DNA of 64,000 bases from Streptomyces mayonensis (GTDB lineage: Bacteria; Actinomycetota; Actinomycetes; Streptomycetales; Streptomycetaceae): the NCBI RefSeq assembly GCF_018982965.1, contig NZ_JACBYP010000001.1, positions 1-64,000 of the forward strand. Reading direction: 5' to 3'. The stretch's first letter is position 1. Every line of letters begins with the position of its first letter. Shown in pieces: positions 1 to 8,276 of this stretch. The notes beneath the pieces were generated by a model that saw nothing but the letters and a program-made list of their open reading frames with translations, did not search any database and had not been told where the DNA came from. A program made the position numbers and the translations under genes.

Positions 1-1369
1 CACCCCCCTCCTCGTCCTCGACGTCGTCGGCCTCACCCCCCGTCTCCTCGACCACATGCCCCACCTCAAGCAGCTCGGCCAGTCCGGCTCCCGCGCGCCG
101 CTCGGCACCGTCCTGCCCGCCGTCACCTGCGCCGCCCAGTCCACGTTCCTGACCGGCACGATGCCCGCCGAGCACGGCATCGTCGGCAACGGCTGGTACT
201 TCCGCGAGCTCGGCGACGTCCTGCTGTGGCGCCAGCACAACGGGCTCGTCGCGGGCGACAAGCTCTGGGACGCCGCGCGCCGCGCCCACCCCGGCTACAC
301 CGTCGCCAACATCTGCTGGTGGTACGCCATGGGCGCCGACACCGACATCACCGTCACCCCCCGTCCCGTCTACTACGCCGACGGCCGCAAGGAACCCGAC
401 TGCTACACCAGGCCCCCGGCCCTGCACGACGAACTCACCGAAAAACTCGGCACCTTCCCCCTCTTCCACTTCTGGGGGCCCGGCGCGGACCTGGTCTCCA
501 GCCAGTGGATCATCGACGCCACCCGGCACATCATGGCGACCCGGCACCCCGACCTGACCCTGTGCTACCTCCCTCACCTCGACTACGACCTGCAGCGCTT
601 CGGCCCCGACGACCCGCGCTCCCTGAAGGCCGCCGCCGACCTCGACGAGGCGCTGGCCCCGCTGCTCGACGACGCCCGCGCCGAGGGCCGCACCGTCGTC
701 GCGCTGTCCGAGTACGGCATCACCCCCGTGAGCAGGTCCGTGGACATCAACCGCGCCCTGCGCCGCGCCGGACTGATCGAGGTGCACACCCAGGACGGCA
801 TGGAGTACCTGGACCCGATGGCCTCCCGTGCCTTCGCGGTCGCCGACCACCAGATCGCCCACGTGTACGTCCGCCGCCCCGAGGACCTCGACGCCACCCG
901 AGCCGCCCTGGAAGGGCTGCCCGGCATCGCCGAACTCCTCGACGACGAAGGCAAGAAGGCCCAGCACCTCGACCATCCGCGGGCCGGCGAACTCGTCGCC
1001 GTCGCCGAGCCGGACGCCTGGTTCACGTACTACTACTGGCTCGACGACGACCGCGCGCCCGACTTCGCGCAGCTTGTGGAGATCCACCGCAAACCCGGCT
1101 ACGACCCGGTCGAGCTGTTCATGGATCCGCTCGACCCCTACGTCAAGGTCAAGGCGGCCACCGCCCTGGCCCGCAAGAAGCTCGGCATGCGCTACCGCAT
1201 GGCGGTCGTGCCCCTCGACGCCTCACCTATTCGAGGCAGCCACGGCCGCCTCCCCGCGAGCGACGACGACGGTCCGCTCCTCATCTGCTCCACCCCCCGC
1301 GCTGTCGGCGACCGCGTCGCGGCCACCGATGTGAAACAACTCCTGCTCCAGCTCGCCGGACTCGGCTGA
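1..1369 (+). CDS. Type I phosphodiesterase/nucleotide pyrophosphatase family protein, 5' truncated
   Basis: The frame is open from the first base (reading TPLLVLDVVGL), so the real start lies before the window; 455 residues are visible up to the TGA at 1367. The protein belongs to the alkaline phosphatase superfamily (PF01663-like). VLDVVGL carries a metal-binding Asp, and the segment VTCAAQSTFLTG (visible residues about 38-49) holds the expected Thr nucleophile. HLDYDLQRFG supplies further metal ligands. The family cleaves phosphodiester or pyrophosphate bonds; the substrate cannot be read here. Such a phosphodiesterase ends the ebo clusters found in many bacteria, but the upstream genes are outside the window, so membership is a guess. 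No signal peptide can be judged because the N-terminus is missing. Confidence 0.8.
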   Translation, partial: TPLLVLDVVGLTPRLLDHMPHLKQLGQSGSRAPLGTVLPAVTCAAQSTFLTGTMPAEHGIVGNGWYFRELGDVLLWRQHNGLVAGDKLWDAARRAHPGYTVANICWWYAMGADTDITVTPRPVYYADGRKEPDCYTRPPALHDELTEKLGTFPLFHFWGPGADLVSSQWIIDATRHIMATRHPDLTLCYLPHLDYDLQRFGPDDPRSLKAAADLDEALAPLLDDARAEGRTVVALSEYGITPVSRSVDINRALRRAGLIEVHTQDGMEYLDPMASRAFAVADHQIAHVYVRRPEDLDATRAALEGLPGIAELLDDEGKKAQHLDHPRAGELVAVAEPDAWFTYYYWLDDDRAPDFAQLVEIHRKPGYDPVELFMDPLDPYVKVKAATALARKKLGMRYRMAVVPLDASPIRGSHGRLPASDDDGPLLICSTPRAVGDRVAATDVKQLLLQLAGLG

Positions 1370-1492
1370 CCCACCTGGTGGGACCCACCGGGACGCCGCC
1401 CGAATCCGACTACTGAGAGTGAAACACACGGCACTGACAACGGCCCGCCCGAGCCGCAACGAGGCAGGCCACGACCCAGAAGGCAGGCACCC

Positions 1493-2737
1493 GTGACCCC
1501 GTTCACCGACCCTTCGCGCACCGACACCACCACGGCCCCGTCCGCCGACGGCCCGGGGGAGGGCCTGCGCCGCGCCCTCGGCGTCGACCGGCGCCGCTTC
1601 CTGAGCACCTGCACCGCCGTGGCGGCCGGCGCCGTCGCGGCGCCGGTCTTCGGGGCCTCCCCGGCCCTCGCGCACGACGGCGGCAGAGGCCACGGGCATG
1701 ATCATGACCACGGTCATGGACACGGACACGGACACGGACACGGACACGGGCGAGGCCAGCTCCTCGTCCCCGCGGACAAGCGCGGCATCATCCTCTACAC
1801 CGTCCGTGACGCCACCGCCCGCGACCCGCTCGCCTCCGACCTGCCCTCCGGCTTCCGCGAGGTGTTCAAGCAGCTGGCCCGCCACGGCTACCGGCAGGTC
1901 GAGTTCGCCGGATACAACCAGCACGCCAACGCCCCGGGCGGCGCGAGCCTGGAATCGGTCAAGGGCGCCAGGCTGCTGCGCTCCTGGCTCGACGACTACG
2001 GTCTGCGCGCCCAGGGCAACCACGGCTTCATCCCGTCCTCCTGGCCGCTGACCAAGGAGGACAAGGAGACCTTCAAGAAGCACCTGGAGATCGCCAACAT
2101 CCTGGGCATGGACCACATGGGCACCGGTGGCGACCCGACCAACAGCTCCTACCGCGCCGACTGGGACGTCGCCGCCGACAAGTGGAACGCCCTCGGTGCC
2201 ATAGCCCACCGCGAAGGCATCAAGCTGTACACCCACAACCACGACGGCGCCTACGGATTCCTGCTCGACGGCGGCCCGCTGGACGACCAGGGCCGGCCGA
2301 CCGCCAGCTCCGGCATCCGGAAGCTGGAGTACTTCCTCAAGATCACCGATCCGCGCGTCGTGTGGCTGGAGATGGACATCTTCTGGGCGCACGTCGCCCA
2401 GTACAAGTTCCACGAGTACACCGCCCACGACGGCTCCACCAGGAAGAACGTCTTCGACCCGGCCGGGCTGGTCGTCCGCCACAACCGGCGCTACCCGCTG
2501 TTCCACGCCAAGGACGGCGTCGTCGACACCACCAACGGCCAGGGCTACGACATGGTGCCCTTCGGCACGGGCGTCATCGACTACACGACCTTCTTCTCCA
2601 GGGTCGGGCAGCGCAACTACCACAACCCGATGATCGAGGACGACAACTCCCCGAGCGCCACCGACCCCGCACAGTCGCTGCGCGAGGCCAAGATCAGCTA
2701 CGACAACCTGGCAGCCTTGCGCAAGCGCCACCGCTGA
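1493..2737 (+). CDS. Tat-exported sugar phosphate isomerase/epimerase-like TIM-barrel protein with His-rich N-terminus
   Basis: The GTG at 1493 follows an AGGCAGG-like ribosome site and gives 414 residues. A twin-arginine signal is clear: DRRRFLS at residues 32-38, then an Ala-rich hydrophobic stretch and a likely cut near ALA-HDGG (about residue 60). Directly behind it is a run of His-Gly and His-Asp pairs (about residues 60-86), encoded by tandem GGACAC hexamers, that could bind zinc or nickel. Residues 90-414 resemble the xylose isomerase-like AP endonuclease 2 fold (EFAGYNQHA, YTHNHDG, VWLEMDIFW, FHAKDG), with the Glu, His and Asp pattern that holds metals. Probably a secreted sugar isomerase or epimerase of unknown substrate. 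It may be co-transcribed with the phosphodiesterase 123 nt upstream. Confidence 0.8.
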   Translation: MTPFTDPSRTDTTTAPSADGPGEGLRRALGVDRRRFLSTCTAVAAGAVAAPVFGASPALAHDGGRGHGHDHDHGHGHGHGHGHGHGRGQLLVPADKRGIILYTVRDATARDPLASDLPSGFREVFKQLARHGYRQVEFAGYNQHANAPGGASLESVKGARLLRSWLDDYGLRAQGNHGFIPSSWPLTKEDKETFKKHLEIANILGMDHMGTGGDPTNSSYRADWDVAADKWNALGAIAHREGIKLYTHNHDGAYGFLLDGGPLDDQGRPTASSGIRKLEYFLKITDPRVVWLEMDIFWAHVAQYKFHEYTAHDGSTRKNVFDPAGLVVRHNRRYPLFHAKDGVVDTTNGQGYDMVPFGTGVIDYTTFFSRVGQRNYHNPMIEDDNSPSATDPAQSLREAKISYDNLAALRKRHR

Positions 2738-2780
2738 CCCGGACACGGGCACGGAGCTGACCCGGACACCGGCACGGAAC

Positions 2781-2834
2781 GGGCGGCCCACTTCGCGTAC
2801 TGCGCGTACTGCGCGTACTGCGGGTGGGCCGTCC
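2781..2834. terminator. Stem-loop with three 10-bp direct repeats in its loop
   Basis: An 11-bp stem (GGGCGGCCCAC at 2781-2791 with GTGGGCCGTCC at 2824-2834, one G-T pair) closes a loop made of three tandem GCGCGTACTG-type units. It lies 44 nt after the isomerase stop and probably ends that transcript. There is no U tract, as is usual in Streptomyces. Confidence 0.5.
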
Positions 2835-3124
2835 GGCCGTGCGAAAGCCCGGGACGGCGGAGAAGCCGTGCGGGTCGGCCGATTCCCTGCCGGTCCGGCG
2901 ACTGCGCGAAGGCCCGGTCCACCGCGGTGGGCGCGACCCGCTCGACCGCTTGCCGCAGCAGCTCCCGGTGTCCGCTTCCGCACTGTCGGCCGGCACCGGC
3001 ATCTGGGCGCCGGCCGACGACGCGGAAGCGGACCCTGGGTAATCAGTCAGTCACTCATGGTGCGGCACTGGGGAGGTCTCGCCCCGTCCGTCCCAGACCG
3101 CCGCTCGGGGGAAGGAAACGCAGG
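2835..3124. other. Intergenic stretch without a credible gene
   Basis: Short open frames here show no ribosome sites, no conserved motifs and no family resemblance. I see nothing apart from the flanking hairpin and the tRNA promoter region. Confidence 0.5.
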
Positions 3125-3153
3125 TGAAAGGTGCTGCGAAACCTTGGTATGGT
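3125..3153 (+). promoter_or_regulatory. Possible tRNA-Leu promoter
   Basis: TATGGT at 3148-3153 resembles a -10 box, and TGAAAG at 3125-3130 sits 17 bp upstream as a weak -35. The start would fall near 3160, about 40 nt before the mature tRNA 5' end. Inferred by eye from spacing only. Confidence 0.35.
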
Positions 3154-3200
3154 TGTCCATGTCGCCGCGGGGCACACTCCCGCGCCACGACAGGCACCTG

Positions 3201-3285
3201 GTCCGGGTGGCGGAATGGCAGACGCGCTAGCTTGAGGTGCTAGTGCCCTTTAACGGGCGTGGGGGTTCAAGTCCCCCCTCGGACA
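3201..3285 (+). tRNA. tRNA-Leu (anticodon GAG)
   Basis: The acceptor arms GTCCGGG (3201-3207) and CTCGGAC (3278-3284) pair over 7 bp, with discriminator A at 3285. The anticodon stem CTAGC (3227-3231) pairs with GCTAG (3239-3243) around the loop TTGAGGT, giving anticodon GAG at 3234-3236. A long variable arm (GCCC...GGGC) marks a class II tRNA as expected for Leu. The T arm contains GTTCAAG. The 3' CCA is not encoded. It reads CUC and CUU codons. Confidence 0.95.
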
Positions 3286-3304
3286 CAAAGCAAGAAAAAG
3301 AAGG

Positions 3305-3334
3305 ATGCCGGCCGGGAGAGAACCCGGTCGGCAT
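3305..3334 (+). terminator. Terminator of tRNA-Leu
   Basis: ATGCCGGCCGGG (3305-3316) and CCCGGTCGGCAT (3323-3334) form a 12-bp stem with one G-T pair and a 6-nt AGAGAA loop, 20 nt past the tRNA. Confidence 0.8.
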
Positions 3335-3657
3335 TCGGCGTTCTGTGGCCCCGCCGGAACACGTGACCCCGCCTGAACACGTGGGCCTGCCGGAAAACAC
3401 GGTGCGGCAGCACCTCCCTCCTCCCTACACTCACCACGTCACCGGGAGACCGAGTGACGCGAGACCGAGTGAGGGGAGCCGGGCCGTGCGTATCAGCACC
3501 GCTGCCGTCGTTCCCCCGTCCCGGTACGAGGTGATCCTGGTGTCTTCGGCCGTCCGGTGCCCGCTGCGCGGCCGGCACCGGATGCCCGGGACCGGCATCT
3601 GACGTACCGTCACCTCCACCCGCCCGTCCTCGACGGGCCGGTCGTCCGTGGCTCGGC

Positions 3658-3687
3658 CACGTTCACGTTCACGTTCACGTTCACCTT
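3658..3687. repeat. CACGTT hexamer tandem repeat
   Basis: Four perfect CACGTT units (3658-3681) are followed by a degenerate CACCTT. They lie about 70 bp before the chosen EF-G start. If translated from the upstream ATG at 3557 they would encode alternating Thr-Phe, which argues against that start. The rest of 3335-3657 shows no gene. Confidence 0.7.
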
Positions 3688-3757
3688 CCCGTCCCGGGAA
3701 TCGCGCGCGCCCCTGTCCACCGATCGGTCACCACCGAGCAGCGAGAGGCCACCGGCC

Positions 3758-5866
3758 GTGCGCGCCCACACCAGCACCCACACCAACCTTCACACCCACA
3801 CCCACACCAACAACCCCGCCAACTCCCTCACCACCGTCCGCAACCTGGGCATCCTGGCCCATGTGGACGCCGGCAAGACCACCGTCACCGAGCGGATCCT
3901 CTACACCACCGGTACCACCCACAAACGCGGCGAGGTCCACGACGGCACCACCGTCACCGACTTCGACCCGCAGGAGCGCGACCGCGGCATCACCATCTTC
4001 TCCGCGGCCGTCAGCTGCCGCTGGGACGGTCACCGGATCAACCTGATCGACACGCCGGGGCACGTCGACTTCGCCGACGAGGTCGAGCGCTCCCTGCGGG
4101 TGCTGGACGGAGCGGTCGCCGTGTTCGACGCGGTCGCCGGAGTGGAACCGCAGAGCGAGTCGGTGTGGCGCCAGGCCGACCGGCACGGTGTGCCCAGGAT
4201 CGCGTTCGTCAACAAGATGGACCGGGCCGGCGCCGACCTCGACGCGGCCGTCGCCTCGATCCGCGAGCGGCTGCACCCCGTACCCCTGGTCGTGCAGGTG
4301 CCCATCGGCTCCGAGGACGCCTTCACCGGCGTCGTCGACCTGCTGCGGATGCGCGCGCTCGTGTGGGCGGACGGTGCCAGGACGCCCGAGGAGGGGCCGG
4401 TGCCCGACGCTCTGCGCGAGGAGACGGCACACCGCAGACGGCTGCTGGAGGAGGCGGTCGCCGAACGGCACCCCGCCGCGCTGGAGGAGTTCTGCGACCG
4501 GGAGACGCTGACCGGGGCCACCCTCGCCGGTGCCCTGCGCGACCTGACGCGCACAGGTGACGGCGTGGTCGTGCTGTGCGGCTCGGCCTACCGCGACCGC
4601 GGCGTCGAACCACTGCTGGACGCCGTGGTGACGTACCTGCCCTCGCCGTTGGACGTGCCGCCGGTACGCGGCACCCACGACGGCGCCGAGCAGGAACGCC
4701 GGGCCGACGCGGCGGAGCCCATGGCGGCACTGGCGTTCAAGGTGAACGCCACCCCGACGGGACGGCTGACGTACCTGAGGGTCTACTCCGGCACGATCGA
4801 GAAGGGAGACACCGTGTGGGACGCGGGCACGCGCCGTACCGAGCGCATCGGCCGCATCCTGCGGGTCCGCGCCGACCGGCACGACCCGCTGGAGCGGGCG
4901 GCGGCCGGGGACATCGTCGCCGTGGTCGGGCTGAAGTCCGCCCGTGCCGGTTCGACGCTGTGCGCCCCGGGTGCCCCGCTGCTCCTGGAACCGCCGGGCG
5001 TGGCCGAACCGGTCGTGCACGTCGCGGTCGAGGCGCGCCGCGCCGCCGACACCGGCAAACTGGCGTCGGCGCTGGCCCGGCTGACCGAGGAGGACCCCTC
5101 CCTGGCCGTGCGGACCGACCCGGAGACCGGACAGACCGTGCTGTCCGGCATGGGCGAACTGCACCTGGAGGTCGCGGCGGAACGCGTCCGGCGCGAACAC
5201 GGGCTGGAGGTCGCCGTGGGCCGCCCCGGCGTGGCCCACCGCGAGACGGTCGGCGCGGGAGTGACCGGCTTCGTGTACCGGCACGTCAAACAGGACGGTG
5301 GGGCGGGGCAGTTCGCGCACGTGGTCCTCGACGTGGAACCCTGGCCGGAGACCGGGGAGGACGGCGGCTTCGTGTTCCGCTCGGCGGTCGTCGGCGGGCG
5401 CGTGCCGCAGGAGTACGTCCGGGCCGTCGAGGCCGGCTGCCGGGAGGCGCTGGCCGAAGGCCCCCTCGGCGGGCACCCGGTGACCGGCCTCAGGGTCACG
5501 CTCACCGACGGCCAGACCCATGTGAAGGACTCCTCGGACACGGCCTTCCGCACCGCCGGCCGGTTCGGTCTCCGCGACGCCCTGCGCGCCTCGGAGATGG
5601 TCCTGCTCGAACCGGTCGTGGAGGTCACGGTCACCGTGCCCGAGGACGCGGTCGGCGGCGCACTCGGCGACCTCGCCGCCCGCCGCGGCCGGGTCACCGG
5701 CTCCGACACCCGGGGCGGCGCGGTCACGGTCACCGCCACCGTGCCGCTGGCCGAGCTGTTCGGCTACGCGACCCGGCTGCGCGGCCGCACCCAGGGCCGC
5801 GGCACCTTCACGGCCCGGCCCACCGGCTACGCCCCGGCGCCGACGGCCGCGACAACGACGCGGTAG
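3758..5866 (+). CDS. Elongation factor G paralogue
   Basis: The GTG at 3758 follows GCGAGAGG by 9 nt and gives 702 residues, the usual EF-G length. The frame is open from an ATG at 3557, but that would add 67 low-complexity residues. After a Thr/His/Asn-rich N-terminus (about 25 residues) come the GTPase motifs: AHVDAGKTT (G1), RGITI (G2), DTPGHVDF (G3) and NKMD (G4). Domains II-V follow, with GMGELHLEV in domain III. EF-G drives ribosome translocation with GTP. No rpsL, rpsG or tuf lies nearby, unlike the housekeeping fusA, so this is a second copy. Such copies may serve growth-phase translation, recycling, or antibiotic or stress tolerance; nothing here decides which. Confidence 0.9.
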   Translation: MRAHTSTHTNLHTHTHTNNPANSLTTVRNLGILAHVDAGKTTVTERILYTTGTTHKRGEVHDGTTVTDFDPQERDRGITIFSAAVSCRWDGHRINLIDTPGHVDFADEVERSLRVLDGAVAVFDAVAGVEPQSESVWRQADRHGVPRIAFVNKMDRAGADLDAAVASIRERLHPVPLVVQVPIGSEDAFTGVVDLLRMRALVWADGARTPEEGPVPDALREETAHRRRLLEEAVAERHPAALEEFCDRETLTGATLAGALRDLTRTGDGVVVLCGSAYRDRGVEPLLDAVVTYLPSPLDVPPVRGTHDGAEQERRADAAEPMAALAFKVNATPTGRLTYLRVYSGTIEKGDTVWDAGTRRTERIGRILRVRADRHDPLERAAAGDIVAVVGLKSARAGSTLCAPGAPLLLEPPGVAEPVVHVAVEARRAADTGKLASALARLTEEDPSLAVRTDPETGQTVLSGMGELHLEVAAERVRREHGLEVAVGRPGVAHRETVGAGVTGFVYRHVKQDGGAGQFAHVVLDVEPWPETGEDGGFVFRSAVVGGRVPQEYVRAVEAGCREALAEGPLGGHPVTGLRVTLTDGQTHVKDSSDTAFRTAGRFGLRDALRASEMVLLEPVVEVTVTVPEDAVGGALGDLAARRGRVTGSDTRGGAVTVTATVPLAELFGYATRLRGRTQGRGTFTARPTGYAPAPTAATTTR

Positions 5867-5891
5867 CGCCAGCGGTCGGCGGAGGCGAAGG

Positions 5892-5938
5892 GGGTGCCCC
5901 TGTCCCACGCGGGAGACCCACGGGGGACAGGGGCACCC
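5892..5938. terminator. Bidirectional terminator, perfect 15-bp stem
   Basis: GGGTGCCCCTGTCCC (5892-5906) pairs perfectly with GGGACAGGGGCACCC (5924-5938). It lies between the convergent EF-G and glucanase genes and can serve both strands. Confidence 0.85.
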
Positions 5939-5995
5939 ATTCGGCACCTCAGCGTTTCCCGGGCGGCTCCGCCCGTGCGCTCCGCCCGTGCGTCC

Positions 5996-7816
5996 TCAGG
6001 GGTACTCCACGACCTTCGACGGCACGGTGTCCGAACCCGACGTGGGCGACCCCGTGTCGTTGATGACGCACTCGTACTGCCCCTGGCCGCCCAGCGACAC
6101 CACGAGCAGCCCGTGGAACCGCACCCCGTCCCGGTTCGGTGCGGCGAAGCCGTGGTGCTGCACGATGGACGGGTTCACGTTGTAGTAGCAGTAACTGCCC
6201 AGGCCCCAGCCCTCGTGGTCGGCGACGTCGTCCGCGACCTTGTAGGCGGCGTACCCCTTGATCGAGCCGTTCTGGATCGCGGCCTGGTCGGGGGCGTCGT
6301 ACGCCTTCTCGTTCTGGAAGAAGACCGTGCGGCCGCGTTCGCCGTTCCACTGCACGTCGTACTTGTTGAAGTGCTCGACGAACAGGCCGGTCATGAGTAC
6401 GTCGTCGCCGTTGACGATCACACCGTAGTCGGCGCGGTTGGTCTCCCAGCCGACACCGTCGCCGTGGTCTGCACGCCAGATCCAGGTGTGGTCGACGATG
6501 GTGTGCCGGCTGTTGACGACCAGGCTGGTGGTCGCCTTGCCGGGGCCCGCACCGCCGATCCGGATGAACACGTCCTGCACGGTGGTCGGGTTGGCCGAGT
6601 GGTCCGCGGACGCGCCCTCGGGCCCGACCTCCAGCAGCGTCTCCGAGTTGTCCGGCCCGGCGTCGACGAGGAACCCGGCCAGCCGTACGCCGTCCACGTC
6701 GGCGACCCTCAGGGCGGTGACACCGTTGTCGGGAATCAGTGTGGCGTAGCCCAGGCCCAGGACGACCGTACCCTCGCGCTGCACCTCGACGGTCTGGTCG
6801 ACGTGGTAGACCCCCGGCGTCAGCAGCAGGTGCAGGCCCTCCTCCAGCGCCTGGTTGAGCGTGGCCGCGGAGTCCTCCGGCTTGGCCACGTAGAACTGGG
6901 ACAGCGGCAGCGAGGTGCCGCGCGGTGTGCCGTTGCCCCAGGAGACACCGCGGGCGTCGGTGCGCTTCTCCGGCACGAAGACGCGGTACTCGTCGCCGTC
7001 GAGATACAGGAAAGGCTTCTCGCGGGAGACGGGCGTCGTGTCGAGCGTGGTGTACGGCGGCTCGGGGAAGCTCTGCCCGGGTGCGCCCTCCACACCGGAG
7101 AACACCATGTTCCACACGGCGTTGAGCCAGCCGCCGACCGAACTGTCCCGGGTGTACCACTGCTGCTGCGAGTACGGACCCACCTCGCCGTCGATCCGGC
7201 TGTCGGCGATGTAGCCGCCGCTGGCCCAACCGTAGCCGTCCGGCGCCAGGTTGAGACCGCCGCGCACATGCATGCGCCGGAAGGGCGCAGCCTGCGACAC
7301 CGCCCAGCGGTTGGTGCCGCTCACCGGCACGAGGGCCAGGTTCTCCGCCGAACGCCAGAAGTTCTGCGTGGCGTTGCCGTCGAACCAGCCCGCGTCGACG
7401 GTGACGTCCCCGTTGATGGTGGTGTCGTCGGGCGACAGGCCCAGGCCCGCGATCGAGGTGTAGAAGCCGAGTTGGGCGTTGAGGCCGTTGTAGGTGCCGG
7501 GCTTGAACAGCAGGGCGTAGCGGCCGGTGCCGAACTGGGCCGACTCCTGCTCCTTGAAGATCTCGTCCAGTCTGCCCTGGATGTTCGCGGTCGAGGGGTC
7601 GAAGACGATGACGTTCGGCCCCAGGTCGCCGCCGCCGGGCAGCGCGCGGGGAGTGCGGGCGGGGCTCTCGCCGGTGCCGTCGCCGGACTCCGCGGCGGCG
7701 GCACCCGCCCCGGCCAGACCGGCCAGCACGGGAACGGCGGCTGCCGCACCGAGGACGGCGCGCCGACGCACGCCGGAGGGCTCGGGCGTGGGGGAGTGTG
7801 TGGGGGAAGAGGGCAT
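5996..7816 (-). CDS. Secreted beta-helix glucanase, GH55-type (often mislabelled adenylyl cyclase)
   Basis: The ATG at 7816 is preceded by AAGGAGAG at good spacing; an in-frame GTG or ATG further out lacks one. The 606-residue product has a Tat-like signal (VRRRAVLG, then an Ala-rich stretch ending AGAAAA near residue 45). The mature part is rich in short beta-strand repeats of a right-handed parallel beta-helix (ALLFKPGTYNG, LLLTPGVYHVDQ, TSLVVNSRHTIVDHTWIW). Close Streptomyces proteins carry a misleading adenylyl cyclase label; as I recall, GH55 exo-beta-1,3-glucanases such as SacteLam55A belong here. No cyclase motif is present. Role inferred: laminarin or fungal-wall degradation outside the cell. 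Its promoter matches that of the GH16 gene at 59596-60996. Confidence 0.75.
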   Translation of the reverse strand: MPSSPTHSPTPEPSGVRRRAVLGAAAAVPVLAGLAGAGAAAAESGDGTGESPARTPRALPGGGDLGPNVIVFDPSTANIQGRLDEIFKEQESAQFGTGRYALLFKPGTYNGLNAQLGFYTSIAGLGLSPDDTTINGDVTVDAGWFDGNATQNFWRSAENLALVPVSGTNRWAVSQAAPFRRMHVRGGLNLAPDGYGWASGGYIADSRIDGEVGPYSQQQWYTRDSSVGGWLNAVWNMVFSGVEGAPGQSFPEPPYTTLDTTPVSREKPFLYLDGDEYRVFVPEKRTDARGVSWGNGTPRGTSLPLSQFYVAKPEDSAATLNQALEEGLHLLLTPGVYHVDQTVEVQREGTVVLGLGYATLIPDNGVTALRVADVDGVRLAGFLVDAGPDNSETLLEVGPEGASADHSANPTTVQDVFIRIGGAGPGKATTSLVVNSRHTIVDHTWIWRADHGDGVGWETNRADYGVIVNGDDVLMTGLFVEHFNKYDVQWNGERGRTVFFQNEKAYDAPDQAAIQNGSIKGYAAYKVADDVADHEGWGLGSYCYYNVNPSIVQHHGFAAPNRDGVRFHGLLVVSLGGQGQYECVINDTGSPTSGSDTVPSKVVEYP

Positions 7817-7861
7817 GGGGGGCGGCTCTCCTTGTTCGGGAAGTGAACGAAGTGGGGGTGA

Positions 7862-7873
7862 GGGAGCGCTCTC
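7862..7873. promoter_or_regulatory. LacI-type operator of the GH55-type gene
   Basis: GGGAGCGCTCTC is a near-perfect palindrome with the GAGCGCTC core of CebR-type boxes (TGGGAGCGCTCCCA). It sits 9 nt below the predicted -10 and about 45 bp before the start codon, a position suited to repression. Confidence 0.65.
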
Positions 7874-7882
7874 TGCGTGTGC

Positions 7883-7912
7883 ATGTTTCATCCGTTAGCC
7901 GGGACACGTCAA
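7883..7912 (-). promoter_or_regulatory. Predicted promoter of the GH55-type gene
   Basis: On the minus strand TTGACG (7912-7907) and AAACAT (7888-7883) are separated by 18 bp. Initiation is expected near 7876, just upstream of the operator. Confidence 0.55.
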
Positions 7913-7916
7913 GGGT

Positions 7917-8223
7917 TGCGACCGTTTCATGTGAACGGCATTCAACAAGTGGGGGCAGAGGTCGCGTTGTTCCGCCAGGCTTTCTCCGTCGCACTGCGCC
8001 ACGCGATGCGGCCTGGTGCGTCACCGGTCCTGCGGTGACGGCGCGTACGAGACCTGAACCCAGCCGGTTCCCGAGTCGCCGTGGGACGGGCCACGGCGAC
8101 CCGCAGCGGCCACCACTTCGCCGCCTTCACCGGCCCCGCGTCGCCGGGCGCGGGGCAGGGCGCGGGGCAGGGAGCGCGGGGGTGGACGGCCGTTCCCCCC
8201 TGACCCGGGCGTCACAGGGCAGC
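7917..8223. other. Intergenic stretch without a credible gene
   Basis: GC-rich sequence with a repeated GCGCGGGGCAGG unit near 8150-8175. No supported coding frame is seen; it separates the upstream region of the GH55-type gene from the 3' end of the methyltransferase gene. Confidence 0.5.
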
Positions 8224-8254
8224 GCCACGCCGGACGGGGCAGGGCCGGCGTGGC
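8224..8254 (-). terminator. Terminator of the minus-strand DUF574 methyltransferase
   Basis: GCCACGCCGG (8224-8233) and CCGGCGTGGC (8245-8254) form a perfect 10-bp stem with an 11-nt loop, 22 bp downstream of the stop codon. Confidence 0.75.
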
Positions 8255-8276
8255 GGGGTCCGGCGGCTGCTTTCCC

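Noticed and set aside
3557..3757. Upstream ATG that would extend EF-G by 67 residues
   Set aside because: The extension translates hexamer repeats into Thr-Phe runs and lacks a ribosome site, while GTG 3758 has one and gives normal EF-G length.
5996..7816. Adenylyl cyclase annotation for the beta-helix protein
   Set aside because: No cyclase catalytic motif is present. The protein is exported, built of beta-helix repeats and has a glucanase-type operator; the label is a known misannotation.
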